DNA of 25,769 nt from Oceanospirillaceae bacterium UBA7410 (lineage in GTDB: Bacteria; Pseudomonadota; Gammaproteobacteria; Pseudomonadales; Balneatricaceae): contig DKMQ01000013.1 in assembly GCA_002470565.1 (NCBI GenBank), forward strand, positions 1 to 25,769. The letters are read 5' to 3'. Positions within the stretch are counted from its first letter, which is position 1. Each line of letters begins with the position of its first letter. The notes beneath the pieces are model-generated. The model did no database searches and was not told the DNA's origin. It saw nothing but the letters and a program-made list of their open reading frames with translations. Shown piece by piece: positions 15,937 through 23,587 of this stretch. The translations under genes were made by a program, and so were the position numbers.

Positions 15937-16827
15937 ATGGCAGACGATGAAAATCAAAGCCTTCAAAGCCAATTCCCGATACGCGAATTGAGTGCGCGCA
16001 CACAAATCAATACAGTTACTTTGAGGGCGTGGGAGCGTCGTTATGGTTTGTTAAAGCCACAAAGAACACCTAAGGGGCACAGGCTTTACTCAGAAAAAGA
16101 TGTAGCCATTATAGGGCGCATTCTTACCCTAGTAGCTAGGGGTGTTCCCATTGGTAAGGTGAAATCATTACTTGAGCAAAATGTAGCAATAGACTCACAA
16201 GTAGTCGAAATAGGCGATTGGTCAGATGCCACCATCGAGCTCAAAGCTGCTGTTACGGCATTTTCATTAAGTAAGGTCGAACATTTACTACAAAAAGCAT
16301 TCTCTAATTATCCTGCGCCTATTTGTAGTGAGCACTTATTAAAGCCTTTGTTTGCTGAGCTAAGTTTAATAGATGACCATGGTGCAGCACTTGGTTTTGC
16401 TGAAAGTGAATTAGTGCGCTATGCACTGATGCGCACAAATGCCAAGGTGGCTAAGAAAAGGCCTTCAGAAACCGTACTTTTAATCGCCGGCTACCAAACC
16501 CCCACATGGCGTCTTGCGCTAATGGCGTTAGAGCTAACGGATGTTAAGTTTTCTGTCCACCTACTTACTCACTCCTTTAGTGTTGCGGCTGCAATTGAAT
16601 TGGCGCAAAAGTTTGAAAAGGCCTATACGGTGTTTTATCAAGATGGCCTTTGGAAAGACGCTGATAAAGACCTCATGAACAAGTTACCACTCTATAAAAA
16701 TCGACTTTTTCTTTGTGGCACGGCGCCAGTATTAGCCAATGTATATGCAGAAGGGCGAGTGTTTAAAAATTCAAATGCGTGTATTTCAGAGCTGATAAAG
16801 CACCAAACCACACTACATAATGTTTAG
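15937..16827 (+). CDS. MerR family regulator, LitR/CarH-like without B12 ligands
   Basis: A 296-residue DNA-binding protein. Residues 14-82 are a MerR winged helix (IRELSARTQI, TLRAWERRYGLL, GHRLYSEKDV). Residues about 100-170 resemble the helical bundle and 178-295 the Rossmann-like cobalamin domain of CarH/LitR photoreceptors. The motif E/DxHxxG, which supplies the lower cobalt ligand in B12-binding members, is replaced by PTWRLA (W191 at the His place), and the upstream Trp-His pair is also missing. This fits class II LitR proteins, such as those of Pseudomonas putida that work with a separate LOV photoreceptor; no LOV gene is in this window. It is divergent from the photolyase operon and likely controls it. 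Confidence 0.88.
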   Translation: MADDENQSLQSQFPIRELSARTQINTVTLRAWERRYGLLKPQRTPKGHRLYSEKDVAIIGRILTLVARGVPIGKVKSLLEQNVAIDSQVVEIGDWSDATIELKAAVTAFSLSKVEHLLQKAFSNYPAPICSEHLLKPLFAELSLIDDHGAALGFAESELVRYALMRTNAKVAKKRPSETVLLIAGYQTPTWRLALMALELTDVKFSVHLLTHSFSVAAAIELAQKFEKAYTVFYQDGLWKDADKDLMNKLPLYKNRLFLCGTAPVLANVYAEGRVFKNSNACISELIKHQTTLHNV

Positions 16828-16834
16828 GTAACCT

Positions 16835-17746
16835 ATGAATATATTAATAACAGGCGGTACGGGTCTGATAGGCCGCGCATTTATTAAGCAGTTTGATAGC
16901 CACCACTACACAGTGCTTTCAAGATCAAAAGTAGGTGCATCAAATAAAACCACTGCATTACCAGAACAAGTTACTTTAATACATTCATTAGATCATTTAC
17001 AAAACTTAGACCTATTTGATGCGGTTATTAATCTTGCAGGCGAGCCCATTATAGACAAACGTTGGAGTGCCAAGCAAAAGCAGGTTATACGTGATAGTCG
17101 ATGGTTATTAACTCAACAACTTGTCACTTTGTTTGAAAATAGTGAAAGTCCTCCTTCAGTTTTTCTCAATGGATCAGCCATTGGCGTTTATGGTGATCGT
17201 GGCGCCCAGGATCTTACTGAGAGTTTCCCTGTAGAAGTATGCGATTTTCCTACTCAGCTATGTTTGGGTTGGGAAGACATTGCGCAAAAGGCAAGCCCTC
17301 ATACCCGAGTAGTGTTGCTAAGAACAGGCATTGTATTGGCTTCAAGTGGAGGGGCTTTAGCAAAAATGTTGTTGCCGTTTAAGTGCTTTTTAGGGGGGCG
17401 TATTGGCCACGGAGAGCAATATATGTCATGGATTCACTACCAGGACCATATCCATGCCATGCAGCATGTATTACTTGAAAAAACGATATCTGGAGCGGTG
17501 AATTTGGTTGCTCCAGATGCACAAAAAAATAGTGCATTTACCAAGGCTTTGGCAGCGTCTTTGAAAAGGGTAGCTATTTTGCCAGTGCCCAAAAAAGTAA
17601 TGCAAGTTTTATTGGGAGAATCGGCCTGCTTGTTGCTAGACAGTCAAAAAGTAGTGCCTGAAAAATTATTAGACAATGGATTTAGGTTCAAATTTAACAC
17701 TTTAAAGTTGGCTTTAGATGATTTGCTCTCTAGTAGCGCCAGCTAA
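16835..17746 (+). CDS. TIGR01777 family NAD-dependent epimerase (YfcH-like)
   Basis: A 303-residue extended-SDR protein. The cofactor motif GGTGLIG is at residues 7-13 (G7, G10, G13), followed further on by VINLAGEPI and DKRWSAKQK, then LNGSAIGVYGDRG, all typical of the TIGR01777/YfcH (SulA-homologue) family. The C-terminal DUF1731-like segment is recognisable in LPVPKKVMQVLLGE. The reaction is unknown. It begins 7 bases after the regulator's stop, so it is almost surely co-transcribed with it, and would share its light or stress control. Confidence 0.9.
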   Translation: MNILITGGTGLIGRAFIKQFDSHHYTVLSRSKVGASNKTTALPEQVTLIHSLDHLQNLDLFDAVINLAGEPIIDKRWSAKQKQVIRDSRWLLTQQLVTLFENSESPPSVFLNGSAIGVYGDRGAQDLTESFPVEVCDFPTQLCLGWEDIAQKASPHTRVVLLRTGIVLASSGGALAKMLLPFKCFLGGRIGHGEQYMSWIHYQDHIHAMQHVLLEKTISGAVNLVAPDAQKNSAFTKALAASLKRVAILPVPKKVMQVLLGESACLLLDSQKVVPEKLLDNGFRFKFNTLKLALDDLLSSSAS

Positions 17747-17793
17747 CATGAATCAATCAATTAAATAAAATTAAACCTTTGGATACGACAAAT

Positions 17794-18156
17794 ATGAGGC
17801 AATTAGTAATTGCGGCTCACGGTAGCCGCAGAGAATCATCTAACGACGAATTAAGAGCTCTAGTTGCTCTGGTATCAGATGAATTAGATATGGGTTTTGA
17901 TGGTGTTGAGGTGGCTTTTTTGGAGCTTGCATCGCCTTCTGTAGAAAGCGTGCTAGGTGAGTTGTTTAAGGGTGAAACTAGTGAGGTGGTTGTTTTACCT
18001 TATTTTTTATCAGCGGGTAATCACGTGGTTAAAGACATACCAGAAGAAATAAACAAAGCATTGAGCCTTTGGCCTGATAAAAAAATAACTGTTTTGCCTC
18101 ACATCGGTGCCTTTGAAGCGATGGCTTCTGTTATTGCACAAGCCTGCCAACACTAA
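17794..18156 (+). CDS. CbiX/SirB-like sirohydrochlorin chelatase, single domain
   Basis: A 120-residue protein matching the short one-domain chelatases that place cobalt or ferrous ion in sirohydrochlorin. The metal-binding histidines are expected at H9 (AAHGSR) and H77 (LSAGNHVVKDIP). The ATG at 17794 is preferred because it aligns with the family start MRQLVIAAHGSR; the frame also allows a TTG at 17779. It follows the TIGR01777 gene by 47 bases and may belong to the regulator's operon. Cobalt (for B12) versus iron (for sirohaem) cannot be told from sequence. Being next to a regulator descended from a B12 photoreceptor is suggestive. Confidence 0.85.
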   Translation: MRQLVIAAHGSRRESSNDELRALVALVSDELDMGFDGVEVAFLELASPSVESVLGELFKGETSEVVVLPYFLSAGNHVVKDIPEEINKALSLWPDKKITVLPHIGAFEAMASVIAQACQH

Positions 18157-18259
18157 TTCAACAGCTAAGGTCTTAGGATACTTTAATAAGTGCTACATAT
18201 ATTTTGGTTACATGAACTAAGCTGCTAGTATGGCCAAGTTAATTACAGAGCAGACACAC

Positions 18260-18418
18260 ATGAATCGTAGAAAAAAAGGCGTACAAATTTTAAAAGCGCA
18301 AGCCAAAAAGCATAACGCTAAATCTAGTACTAAAGTTAAGCCTAAATACATTAGTAAAGCGCAGCGAGCCAAGCTAGAAATGGGAGCTATAGATGAGAAT
18401 GCTTCGGTAGCTATTTAG
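18260..18418 (+). CDS. DUF2986 family small basic protein
   Basis: A 52-residue, very Lys/Arg-rich protein beginning MNRRKKG, with QAKKHNAK in the middle and KPKYISKAQRAKLE near the end; this is the DUF2986 pattern seen in marine gammaproteobacteria. The frame is open from an ATG at 18230, but the family begins at 18260. The charge suggests binding to RNA or ribosomes; there is no direct evidence. It lies 24 bases before the aldo/keto reductase gene. Confidence 0.75.
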   Translation: MNRRKKGVQILKAQAKKHNAKSSTKVKPKYISKAQRAKLEMGAIDENASVAI

Positions 18419-18442
18419 TAAAATCATACGGAAATATGCACA

Positions 18443-19489
18443 ATGAAAATGAATCCTATGGGACGCACTGGCGTCATGGTTTCTGAATTATGTCTTGGCA
18501 CGATGACCTTTGGCACCCAAACCTCCGAGTCCCAAGGGCATGCACAATTAGATTGTGCGCTAGCCAATGGCATAAATTTTGTTGATACAGCAGAAATGTA
18601 CCCTGTTAACCCTATTTCAAAAAAAACTGTTGGCAAAACAGAAGAAATATTAGGCACTTGGAATGCTAAAAATAAGTCGCGCAGAACAGACTATGTTTTG
18701 GCCACCAAGCATTCTGGGGAAGGTTTTAACTATGCGCGTAATGGGGTAGCCATATCCTCACAGACTATTCCTGAGGCCATCGAAGGTAATTTGCGAAGAC
18801 TGCAAACAGATTATATCGACCTATATCAATTCCATTGGCCCAATCGCGGGTCTTATATGTTTCGTAAAAACTGGGACTTCAACCCTGTCTCTCAAAGCAA
18901 AGAAGATACACTAGCGCAGATGGAAGACTGCCTAGAAGCGCTTCAAAAACAAGTTGATAAAGGTAATATAAGGCATTTTGGTTTGTCTAACGAAAGTGCC
19001 TGGGGTACAGCTCAGTGGTTACGCTTGTCAGAAGATAAAAATTTACCCCGGGTTGCAACTATACAAAACGAATATTCACTTTTGTGTCGATTGTATGACA
19101 CGGATCTAGCCGAACTAAGTATGAACGAAGAGGTTGGGTTGATGGCGTTTTCACCTTTGGCGGTGGGATTGTTAACGGGTAAATATCAAAATAATGCCAC
19201 TCCTGCAGGGTCACGCAAAACTCTTGCTGCAGATTTGGGTGGGCGCACTACAAACCGTGTTTGGCCAGCAGTTGATGCTTATATGCACATTGCTGCTAAG
19301 CATGGGGTAGATGTTGTGCATATGTCACTTGCGTGGTGTCTAACTCGACCCTTTATGTGCTCTGCTATTTTTGGTGCAACAAATCAAGCGCAGCTTGAGC
19401 ATATTCTCAAAACTCCTGATGTAAAACTAAGTGATGAATGCCTTGCTGATATCGCCAAGGCGCATAAGTCACATCCCATGCCCTTTTAG
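18443..19489 (+). CDS. tas: Tas-like NADP(H)-dependent aldo/keto reductase
   Basis: A 348-residue TIM-barrel oxidoreductase. The catalytic tetrad of the superfamily is visible: D48 and Y53 (NFVDTAEMYP), K89 (LATKH) and H131 (LYQFHWPNRG). LCLGTMTFGTQ at the start and the C-terminal IFGATNQAQLEHIL agree with E. coli Tas (346 residues). Tas was found as a suppressor of tyrosine auxotrophy; its natural substrate is unclear. A second ATG two codons later (18449) is possible. The gene stands with DUF2986 before it and a thioesterase gene after it. Confidence 0.9.
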   Translation: MKMNPMGRTGVMVSELCLGTMTFGTQTSESQGHAQLDCALANGINFVDTAEMYPVNPISKKTVGKTEEILGTWNAKNKSRRTDYVLATKHSGEGFNYARNGVAISSQTIPEAIEGNLRRLQTDYIDLYQFHWPNRGSYMFRKNWDFNPVSQSKEDTLAQMEDCLEALQKQVDKGNIRHFGLSNESAWGTAQWLRLSEDKNLPRVATIQNEYSLLCRLYDTDLAELSMNEEVGLMAFSPLAVGLLTGKYQNNATPAGSRKTLAADLGGRTTNRVWPAVDAYMHIAAKHGVDVVHMSLAWCLTRPFMCSAIFGATNQAQLEHILKTPDVKLSDECLADIAKAHKSHPMPF

Positions 19490-19578
19490 ACAGGGTAAGT
19501 GCTTACACTCATTATATCTACACAGATTTAAATTTATAAATTACGTTTGTGTGGTTATTCAAATTCAAAGGTACCCTT

Positions 19579-19986
19579 ATGGCAACCCAGCAAGAGATTT
19601 CAGCTTTTTTAGCAAAAGAGTTTCCTCAATCCAAATGCGTAATTGAATCCATTGGAGATTGCACTAGTGTGGTGAGCCATGCTGTTGGTTTTGATGAGCT
19701 GCGTCCAGGTGGTACCGTTTCAGGGCCAGTGCTGATGGCTTTGGCTGATGTGGCGTTATACACTGCTGTGCTTGGCAAGCTAGGTTTGGTTGCTTTGGCA
19801 GTGACGTCAAACTTATCCATCAATTTTTTAAGAAAACCTTCGGCAGATAAAGCTATAGTGGCTCACTGTAAATTAATTAAAGTGGGCCGTACGCTAGTGA
19901 TGGGGGAGGTGATGCTTTACTCTAGGGGAGATGAAAAGCCAGTAGCCCATGTGATGGGTACCTATGCTTTGCCTGCTAAAACTTAA
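19579..19986 (+). CDS. PaaI-family hotdog-fold thioesterase
   Basis: A 135-residue hotdog-fold protein of the PaaI / acyl-CoA thioesterase group. The usual helix motif appears as RPGGTVSGPVLMALADVALY (about residues 43-62), followed by TSNLSINFLRKP and the last strand AHVMGTYALP. These enzymes split acyl-CoA or aryl-CoA thioesters; the substrate is open. The start at 19579 is chosen because AAAGG lies seven bases upstream; an in-frame ATG at 19549 has no ribosome site. It is convergent with the M14 peptidase gene, with a terminator between them. Confidence 0.88.
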   Translation: MATQQEISAFLAKEFPQSKCVIESIGDCTSVVSHAVGFDELRPGGTVSGPVLMALADVALYTAVLGKLGLVALAVTSNLSINFLRKPSADKAIVAHCKLIKVGRTLVMGEVMLYSRGDEKPVAHVMGTYALPAKT

Positions 19987-19998
19987 GCTTTTGTAGGT

Positions 19999-20026
19999 AA
20001 AAACTAAGGTTATAGCATCACCTTAG
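19999..20026 (-). terminator. Intrinsic terminator of the M14 peptidase gene
   Basis: On the minus strand CTAAGGT (20026-20020) and ACCTTAG (20010-20004) form a 7-bp stem with a 9-base loop, followed at once by TTTTT. The stop codon of the peptidase gene (20018-20020) lies inside the hairpin. On the plus strand no T-run follows, so it works mainly leftwards. Confidence 0.65.
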
Positions 20027-21151
20027 CTCCTTAATGACAGCCAGCATAGCTGGTAATAAGGCTGCACCCATGTCGCGACTGCGTTGTGCAGACCAGCCAT
20101 AAATTGGGTCTGGTCGATTAAAATTATCGATAAATGGCATTTCCAAGGTGAATGATAAGCAATTATAGGTATACCCTACATAGGTGCTTGCAAGTGAAAG
20201 ATCTGCTTGGCCGGGTTCATCGATGTCGTAGCCGTATTTTGTTTGGTAGTCTGGATTGCTGGTGAGTAATTGCTGTTTAAAGTTTGCTTCTAGATTGGCC
20301 AGTCTAGGTCCATATCCAGGGATGCCTTGGTTATCAACTAAAAATACGTAAGGAATTTCTTCGTCTCCGTGACAATCGATAAAAAGATCGACACCAGTCT
20401 CACGCATTTTTTGTTGTGTTAAAAACACTTCTGGGCTTTGGGCCATAGAGGCATTTAGCCACTCACGATTAAGATTAACTCCTGCTGCATTAGTTCGTAG
20501 ATGCCCTAGCACGCTGCCGTCCGGATTCATGTTTGGAATAATGTAAAATACCGCACTTTCAAGCAGTGCGCGGCTACATGAATCATTTACATCTAATAAT
20601 TTTTGTAATAACCCCTCTACCGCAAACTCAGCCATGGTTTCACCAGGATGTTGACGAGCAGTGAGCCATATTTTTCTTTTTTGAGGGGCGTCATCACCAA
20701 TAGTCAAAAGGGACAAAGACCTACCTTCTAGGCTATTACCTAGGCTTGTAAGAGTGCATGAAGGGTAGGTTTGTGCCCATCCAATAAGTTCTTGGTGGCG
20801 TTCCCATGAGTAAGGTGTGAAAAAGCTATACCAAACTAGGTCATGCTCTGCTGCATGGCTAAAGGTTAATTGGCCGTTTTCATAGCGCGTGGTGACCCTA
20901 AACCACTCTTGCTTATCGTAGGATGCCACCACTTGAAAGTATTGCCAGCCCTCTGGGAAAGCTGCACCTGAGGCATTGGTGAGGCTTATCTCTAAGTTAT
21001 TTTTGCCTTTAGCTCCAGTAACGGTAAAGTGAAACCACTGATAAAAATCGGATTGATTATCATGACGTATGGCAAGCTCAATGGGGTTGCTGTTGGCATC
21101 GATAATCTCAATATTGCCGCTATCAAACTTGCTGTTAATATAAATGCTCAT
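20018..21151 (-). CDS. M14 family zinc carboxypeptidase, cytosolic type
   Basis: A 377-residue metallopeptidase. The first 130 residues form a beta-rich domain with WFHFTV and SYDKQEWFRV, as in cytosolic carboxypeptidases of the M14B/CCP group. The catalytic domain shows the zinc ligands H168 and E171 (ARQHPGET) and H261 (FIDCHGDEE), and the general base E337 (FTLEMP). NPDGSVLGHLRTNAAGVNLNREW is the usual substrate pocket segment. No signal peptide is present. The start at 21151 is supported by AGGA seven bases upstream; the frame reaches 21175. The bacterial substrate is unknown. A terminator follows. Confidence 0.9.
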   Translation of the reverse strand: MSIYINSKFDSGNIEIIDANSNPIELAIRHDNQSDFYQWFHFTVTGAKGKNNLEISLTNASGAAFPEGWQYFQVVASYDKQEWFRVTTRYENGQLTFSHAAEHDLVWYSFFTPYSWERHQELIGWAQTYPSCTLTSLGNSLEGRSLSLLTIGDDAPQKRKIWLTARQHPGETMAEFAVEGLLQKLLDVNDSCSRALLESAVFYIIPNMNPDGSVLGHLRTNAAGVNLNREWLNASMAQSPEVFLTQQKMRETGVDLFIDCHGDEEIPYVFLVDNQGIPGYGPRLANLEANFKQQLLTSNPDYQTKYGYDIDEPGQADLSLASTYVGYTYNCLSFTLEMPFIDNFNRPDPIYGWSAQRSRDMGAALLPAMLAVIKELR

Positions 21152-21175
21152 GAGCTTTTCCTTCGCTGGGGCCAC

Positions 21176-21515
21176 TTGAATTTAGTGAAATGTGAAGTTT
21201 GCATTAGCGTGCAATCTTGCGTGTAATTAGATGTGGGTATAGAGGTGGTTATCAGCGCCTCTAAAAGCCTCTCAGTAGCTAATTCAGAGTAATCTTTCGT
21301 AGTTGGGTTGGTGTGTCCTCATATGGCCTGAGGACGTGTAATTGGAGCATCAAGGTGTGTGATAAATGTCCCTTAGCTTGCACTGACTAAAGTGCTACTT
21401 TAAGCATTTTCAAGTTCAATCGCAATCACATAAAACACAGTCATCAAACTGATGAGGGTCAGACAAAGTAATGGGTTTTTTGATCTAGGGTTTTTGTAAT
21501 ATATAAAGCAACAAA
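21176..21515. other. Non-coding stretch between the peptidase gene and tRNA-Gln
   Basis: About 340 bases with no convincing gene. A hairpin (GTCCTCA at 21315-21321, TGAGGAC at 21329-21335, 7-base loop) and a shorter one (TCATCA/TGATGA, 21441-21455) are present; neither has a T-run. It would hold the 3' trailer of the tRNA transcript on the minus strand and the promoter of the peptidase gene, which I could not place. Confidence 0.5.
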
Positions 21516-21590
21516 TGGCTGGGATAGCTGGATTCGAACCAGCGCATGACGAGATCAAAACCCGTTGCCTTACCGCTTGGCGATATCCCA
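21516..21590 (-). tRNA. tRNA-Gln (anticodon TTG), copy 1
   Basis: 75 bases with encoded CCA (complement of TGG at 21516-21518). The acceptor stem TGGGATA pairs with TATCCCA; the anticodon loop TTTTGAT gives TTG; the T-loop GGTTCGAATCC is standard. The sequence is identical to the copy at 25297-25371. It lies 25 bases after tRNA-Met and is probably cut from the same transcript. Confidence 0.96.
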
Positions 21591-21615
21591 GAAATGTCTT
21601 ACATATTGATCAAAA

Positions 21616-21692
21616 TGGTGGCTATGACTAGATTCGAACTAGTGACCCCATCATTATGAGTGATGTGCTCTAACCAACTGAGCTACATAGCC
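21616..21692 (-). tRNA. tRNA-Met, elongator (anticodon CAT)
   Basis: 77 bases with encoded CCA. It begins GGCTATGTAGCTCAG, has the anticodon loop CTCATAA and ends TAGCCACCA. The acceptor pairs from the first base, unlike an initiator tRNA, and the anticodon stem (ACATCA...TGATG) is that of elongator tRNA-Met and not tRNA-Ile2, so CAT is read as Met. Confidence 0.96.
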
Positions 21693-21736
21693 ATTTTGAC
21701 CGTTTTCAAGCACAGTGGCTGCACTTGAGGACGCGA

Positions 21737-21765
21737 ATTATTCCTTGTTTTGGGGGTGCTGTCAA
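21737..21765 (-). promoter_or_regulatory. Strong promoter of the tRNA-Met / tRNA-Gln unit
   Basis: TTGACA (21765-21760), a 17-base spacer and AATAAT (21742-21737) are near consensus. The bases after the -10 box (TCGCGTCC) are GC-rich, as in stringently controlled stable-RNA promoters. Transcription would start near 21730, about 38 bases before tRNA-Met. Confidence 0.75.
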
Positions 21766-21783
21766 CACCCACAAACAAAGCTT

Positions 21784-22875
21784 TTACACATTAAATCGGA
21801 AGTGCACTACATCGCCGTCTTTTACTCGGTACTCTTTGCCTTCTAAGCGCCACTTTCCAGCTTCTTTTGCGCCTTGCTCACCGTTGCCGGCAATAAAGTC
21901 TTCATAGCCAACAACTTCTGCACGGATGAAGCCTTTTTCAAAGTCTGTATGTATTACACCAGCTGCTTGAGGTGCTGTAGCATTTTGCTTTACAGTCCAA
22001 GCGCGCACTTCTTTGACACCTGCAGTAAAGTAGGTCTGAAGCTTAAGTAGTTCGTAACCTGCACGAATGACACGGTCTAAACCTGGCTCTGTCATGCCGA
22101 TATCTGATAAAAACTCACGTTTATCTTCATCGTCTAATTCACTGATTTCAGCTTCAATTTGGTTACAAACAGCAACAACTTGAGCACCTTCGGTGTCTGC
22201 ATAAGCTTTAACTGCGTCTAGGTGTGGGTTGTTCTCAAAACCGTCATCGGCAACGTTGGCAATATACATCGTCGGTTTGGTTGTAAGTAGGTGAAAGGAT
22301 TTCACCATCGCTAACTCATCATCATTTAAATCTAGTGAGCGCACAGCAACGCCTTCACTTAGTGGGCCTTCTAGTTTTTCTAAAAGCGCCATAATAGTTT
22401 GGGCTTCTTTATCTCCAGTGCGAGCCACACGATGTACGCGAGCCTTCTGTTTTTCTACTGAATCTAAATCGGCTAAAGCCAGCTCCATATTGATAATGCC
22501 GATGTCATCTATTGGATCGATACGGTTTGATACGTGAATGACGTTCTCATCTTCAAAGCAACGCACAACGTGAGCGATAGCATCGGTTTCACGGATGTTA
22601 GCTAAAAACTTATTACCCAAGCCTTCACCTTTGGATGCGCCTTCTACTAAGCCTGCAATGTCCACAAATTCCATAGTGGTGGGCATCACACGCTCTGGAT
22701 CAACAATGGCAGCTAAAGCATCTAAGCGAGGGTCTGGCATAGCCACTACACCTGCGTTGGGCTCTATAGTACAAAATGGAAAATTTTCTGCGCTGATGCC
22801 AGATTTGGTAAGGGCGTTAAATAACGTAGATTTGCCAACGTTAGGTAGGCCTACAATGCCGCAATTGAATCCCAT
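21784..22875 (-). CDS. ychF: Redox-regulated ATPase/GTPase YchF (OLA1 family)
   Basis: A 363-residue cytoplasmic P-loop protein that associates with ribosomes. The G1 motif GLPNVGKST is at residues 8-16, G3 is in the [19 protein letters not shown] region, and the C-terminal TGS domain is visible ([15 protein letters not shown], then the end [15 protein letters not shown]). In the G4 position there is NVADD rather than NKxD, which explains the ATP preference known for the family. Length equals E. coli YchF (363). AGAGG six bases upstream supports the ATG. It follows pth by 36 bases, the usual arrangement. Confidence 0.97.
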   Translation of the reverse strand: MGFNCGIVGLPNVGKSTLFNALTKSGISAENFPFCTIEPNAGVVAMPDPRLDALAAIVDPERVMPTTMEFVDIAGLVEGASKGEGLGNKFLANIRETDAIAHVVRCFEDENVIHVSNRIDPIDDIGIINMELALADLDSVEKQKARVHRVARTGDKEAQTIMALLEKLEGPLSEGVAVRSLDLNDDELAMVKSFHLLTTKPTMYIANVADDGFENNPHLDAVKAYADTEGAQVVAVCNQIEAEISELDDEDKREFLSDIGMTEPGLDRVIRAGYELLKLQTYFTAGVKEVRAWTVKQNATAPQAAGVIHTDFEKGFIRAEVVGYEDFIAGNGEQGAKEAGKWRLEGKEYRVKDGDVVHFRFNV

Positions 22876-22911
22876 GGGATACCTCTAGTAATAAATTAGT
22901 TAGACCGCTTT

Positions 22912-23508
22912 TTAGCTTGTGTGCAGGTCATTCATAGCTTTTTGCCACTGCCCAGACATCACCTGTGGAATAGCTTTCATTGCTTTATCCATCGAATGCT
23001 GGGTGCTGATGCGCTCTTCAAGAGGCGCTTTTTTTAATACGTAACTCGCTACCAGTTTGGCGTTGCCAGGATGACCGATACCTAAGCGTAAGCGGTGGAA
23101 ATTTTTATCACCACTGAGTTTACTGATAATATCTCGTAAACCATTATGTCCCCCGTGACCACCACCTAACTTGAGGCGTGCAGTGCCAGCTGGTAGGTCT
23201 AGCTCGTCATGGGCAACAAGAATATTTTGCGTATCAATCTTATAAAAGCTACAAAGCGCTTGTACAGCTTGACCACTTAAATTCATAAATGTATTTGGAG
23301 CCAGTAAGTGTAGCTTTTGTCCATCCACAAAGCCTTGGCCATAGTCACCAAAAAAACGTTTTTCTGTGGTCAAGCTAATGCCTTCTTGTTTGGCCAGTTG
23401 TATAAGCCAGTCTTTACCTGCGTTGTGACGAGTTTGCTCATATTGAGTGCCAGGGTTACCTAGACCTACAATGAGTTTTATCGGTACATCAGATGTAGAG
23501 TTAGACAT
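22912..23508 (-). CDS. pth: Peptidyl-tRNA hydrolase
   Basis: A 198-residue cytoplasmic enzyme that frees tRNA from peptidyl-tRNA that has dropped off ribosomes. The motif VGLGNPG (14-20) leads to the catalytic H28 (TRHNAG); FMNLSG, HDELDLPAG and KLGGGHGGHNGLR follow, all hallmarks of the family. The frame is open to 23640, across the upstream terminator and into rplY; the true start is 23508, with GGAG eight bases before it. A terminator-like hairpin ends about 17 bases upstream of this start. Confidence 0.97.
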   Translation of the reverse strand: MSNSTSDVPIKLIVGLGNPGTQYEQTRHNAGKDWLIQLAKQEGISLTTEKRFFGDYGQGFVDGQKLHLLAPNTFMNLSGQAVQALCSFYKIDTQNILVAHDELDLPAGTARLKLGGGHGGHNGLRDIISKLSGDKNFHRLRLGIGHPGNAKLVASYVLKKAPLEERISTQHSMDKAMKAIPQVMSGQWQKAMNDLHTS

Positions 23509-23520
23509 AGTCTGGGCTCC

Positions 23521-23557
23521 AAATAAAAACGCCTTTGTTAAGTGAATAACAAAGGCG
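23521..23557 (-). terminator. Intrinsic terminator or attenuator between rplY and pth
   Basis: On the minus strand CGCCTTTGTTA (23557-23547) pairs perfectly with TAACAAAGGCG (23540-23530) as an 11-bp stem with a 6-base loop, followed by TTTTTATTT. It follows the rplY stop by about 30 bases and lies just before the pth ribosome site, so pth and ychF would depend on read-through or on a promoter inside rplY. Confidence 0.85.
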
Positions 23558-23587
23558 CTTATACAGCAACAATTAAGTAATGCAGTA

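Noticed and set aside
22595..22888. Plus-strand open frame of 97 codons
   Set aside because: It is the antisense of the N-terminal part of ychF, including the P-loop; no ribosome site or family pattern.
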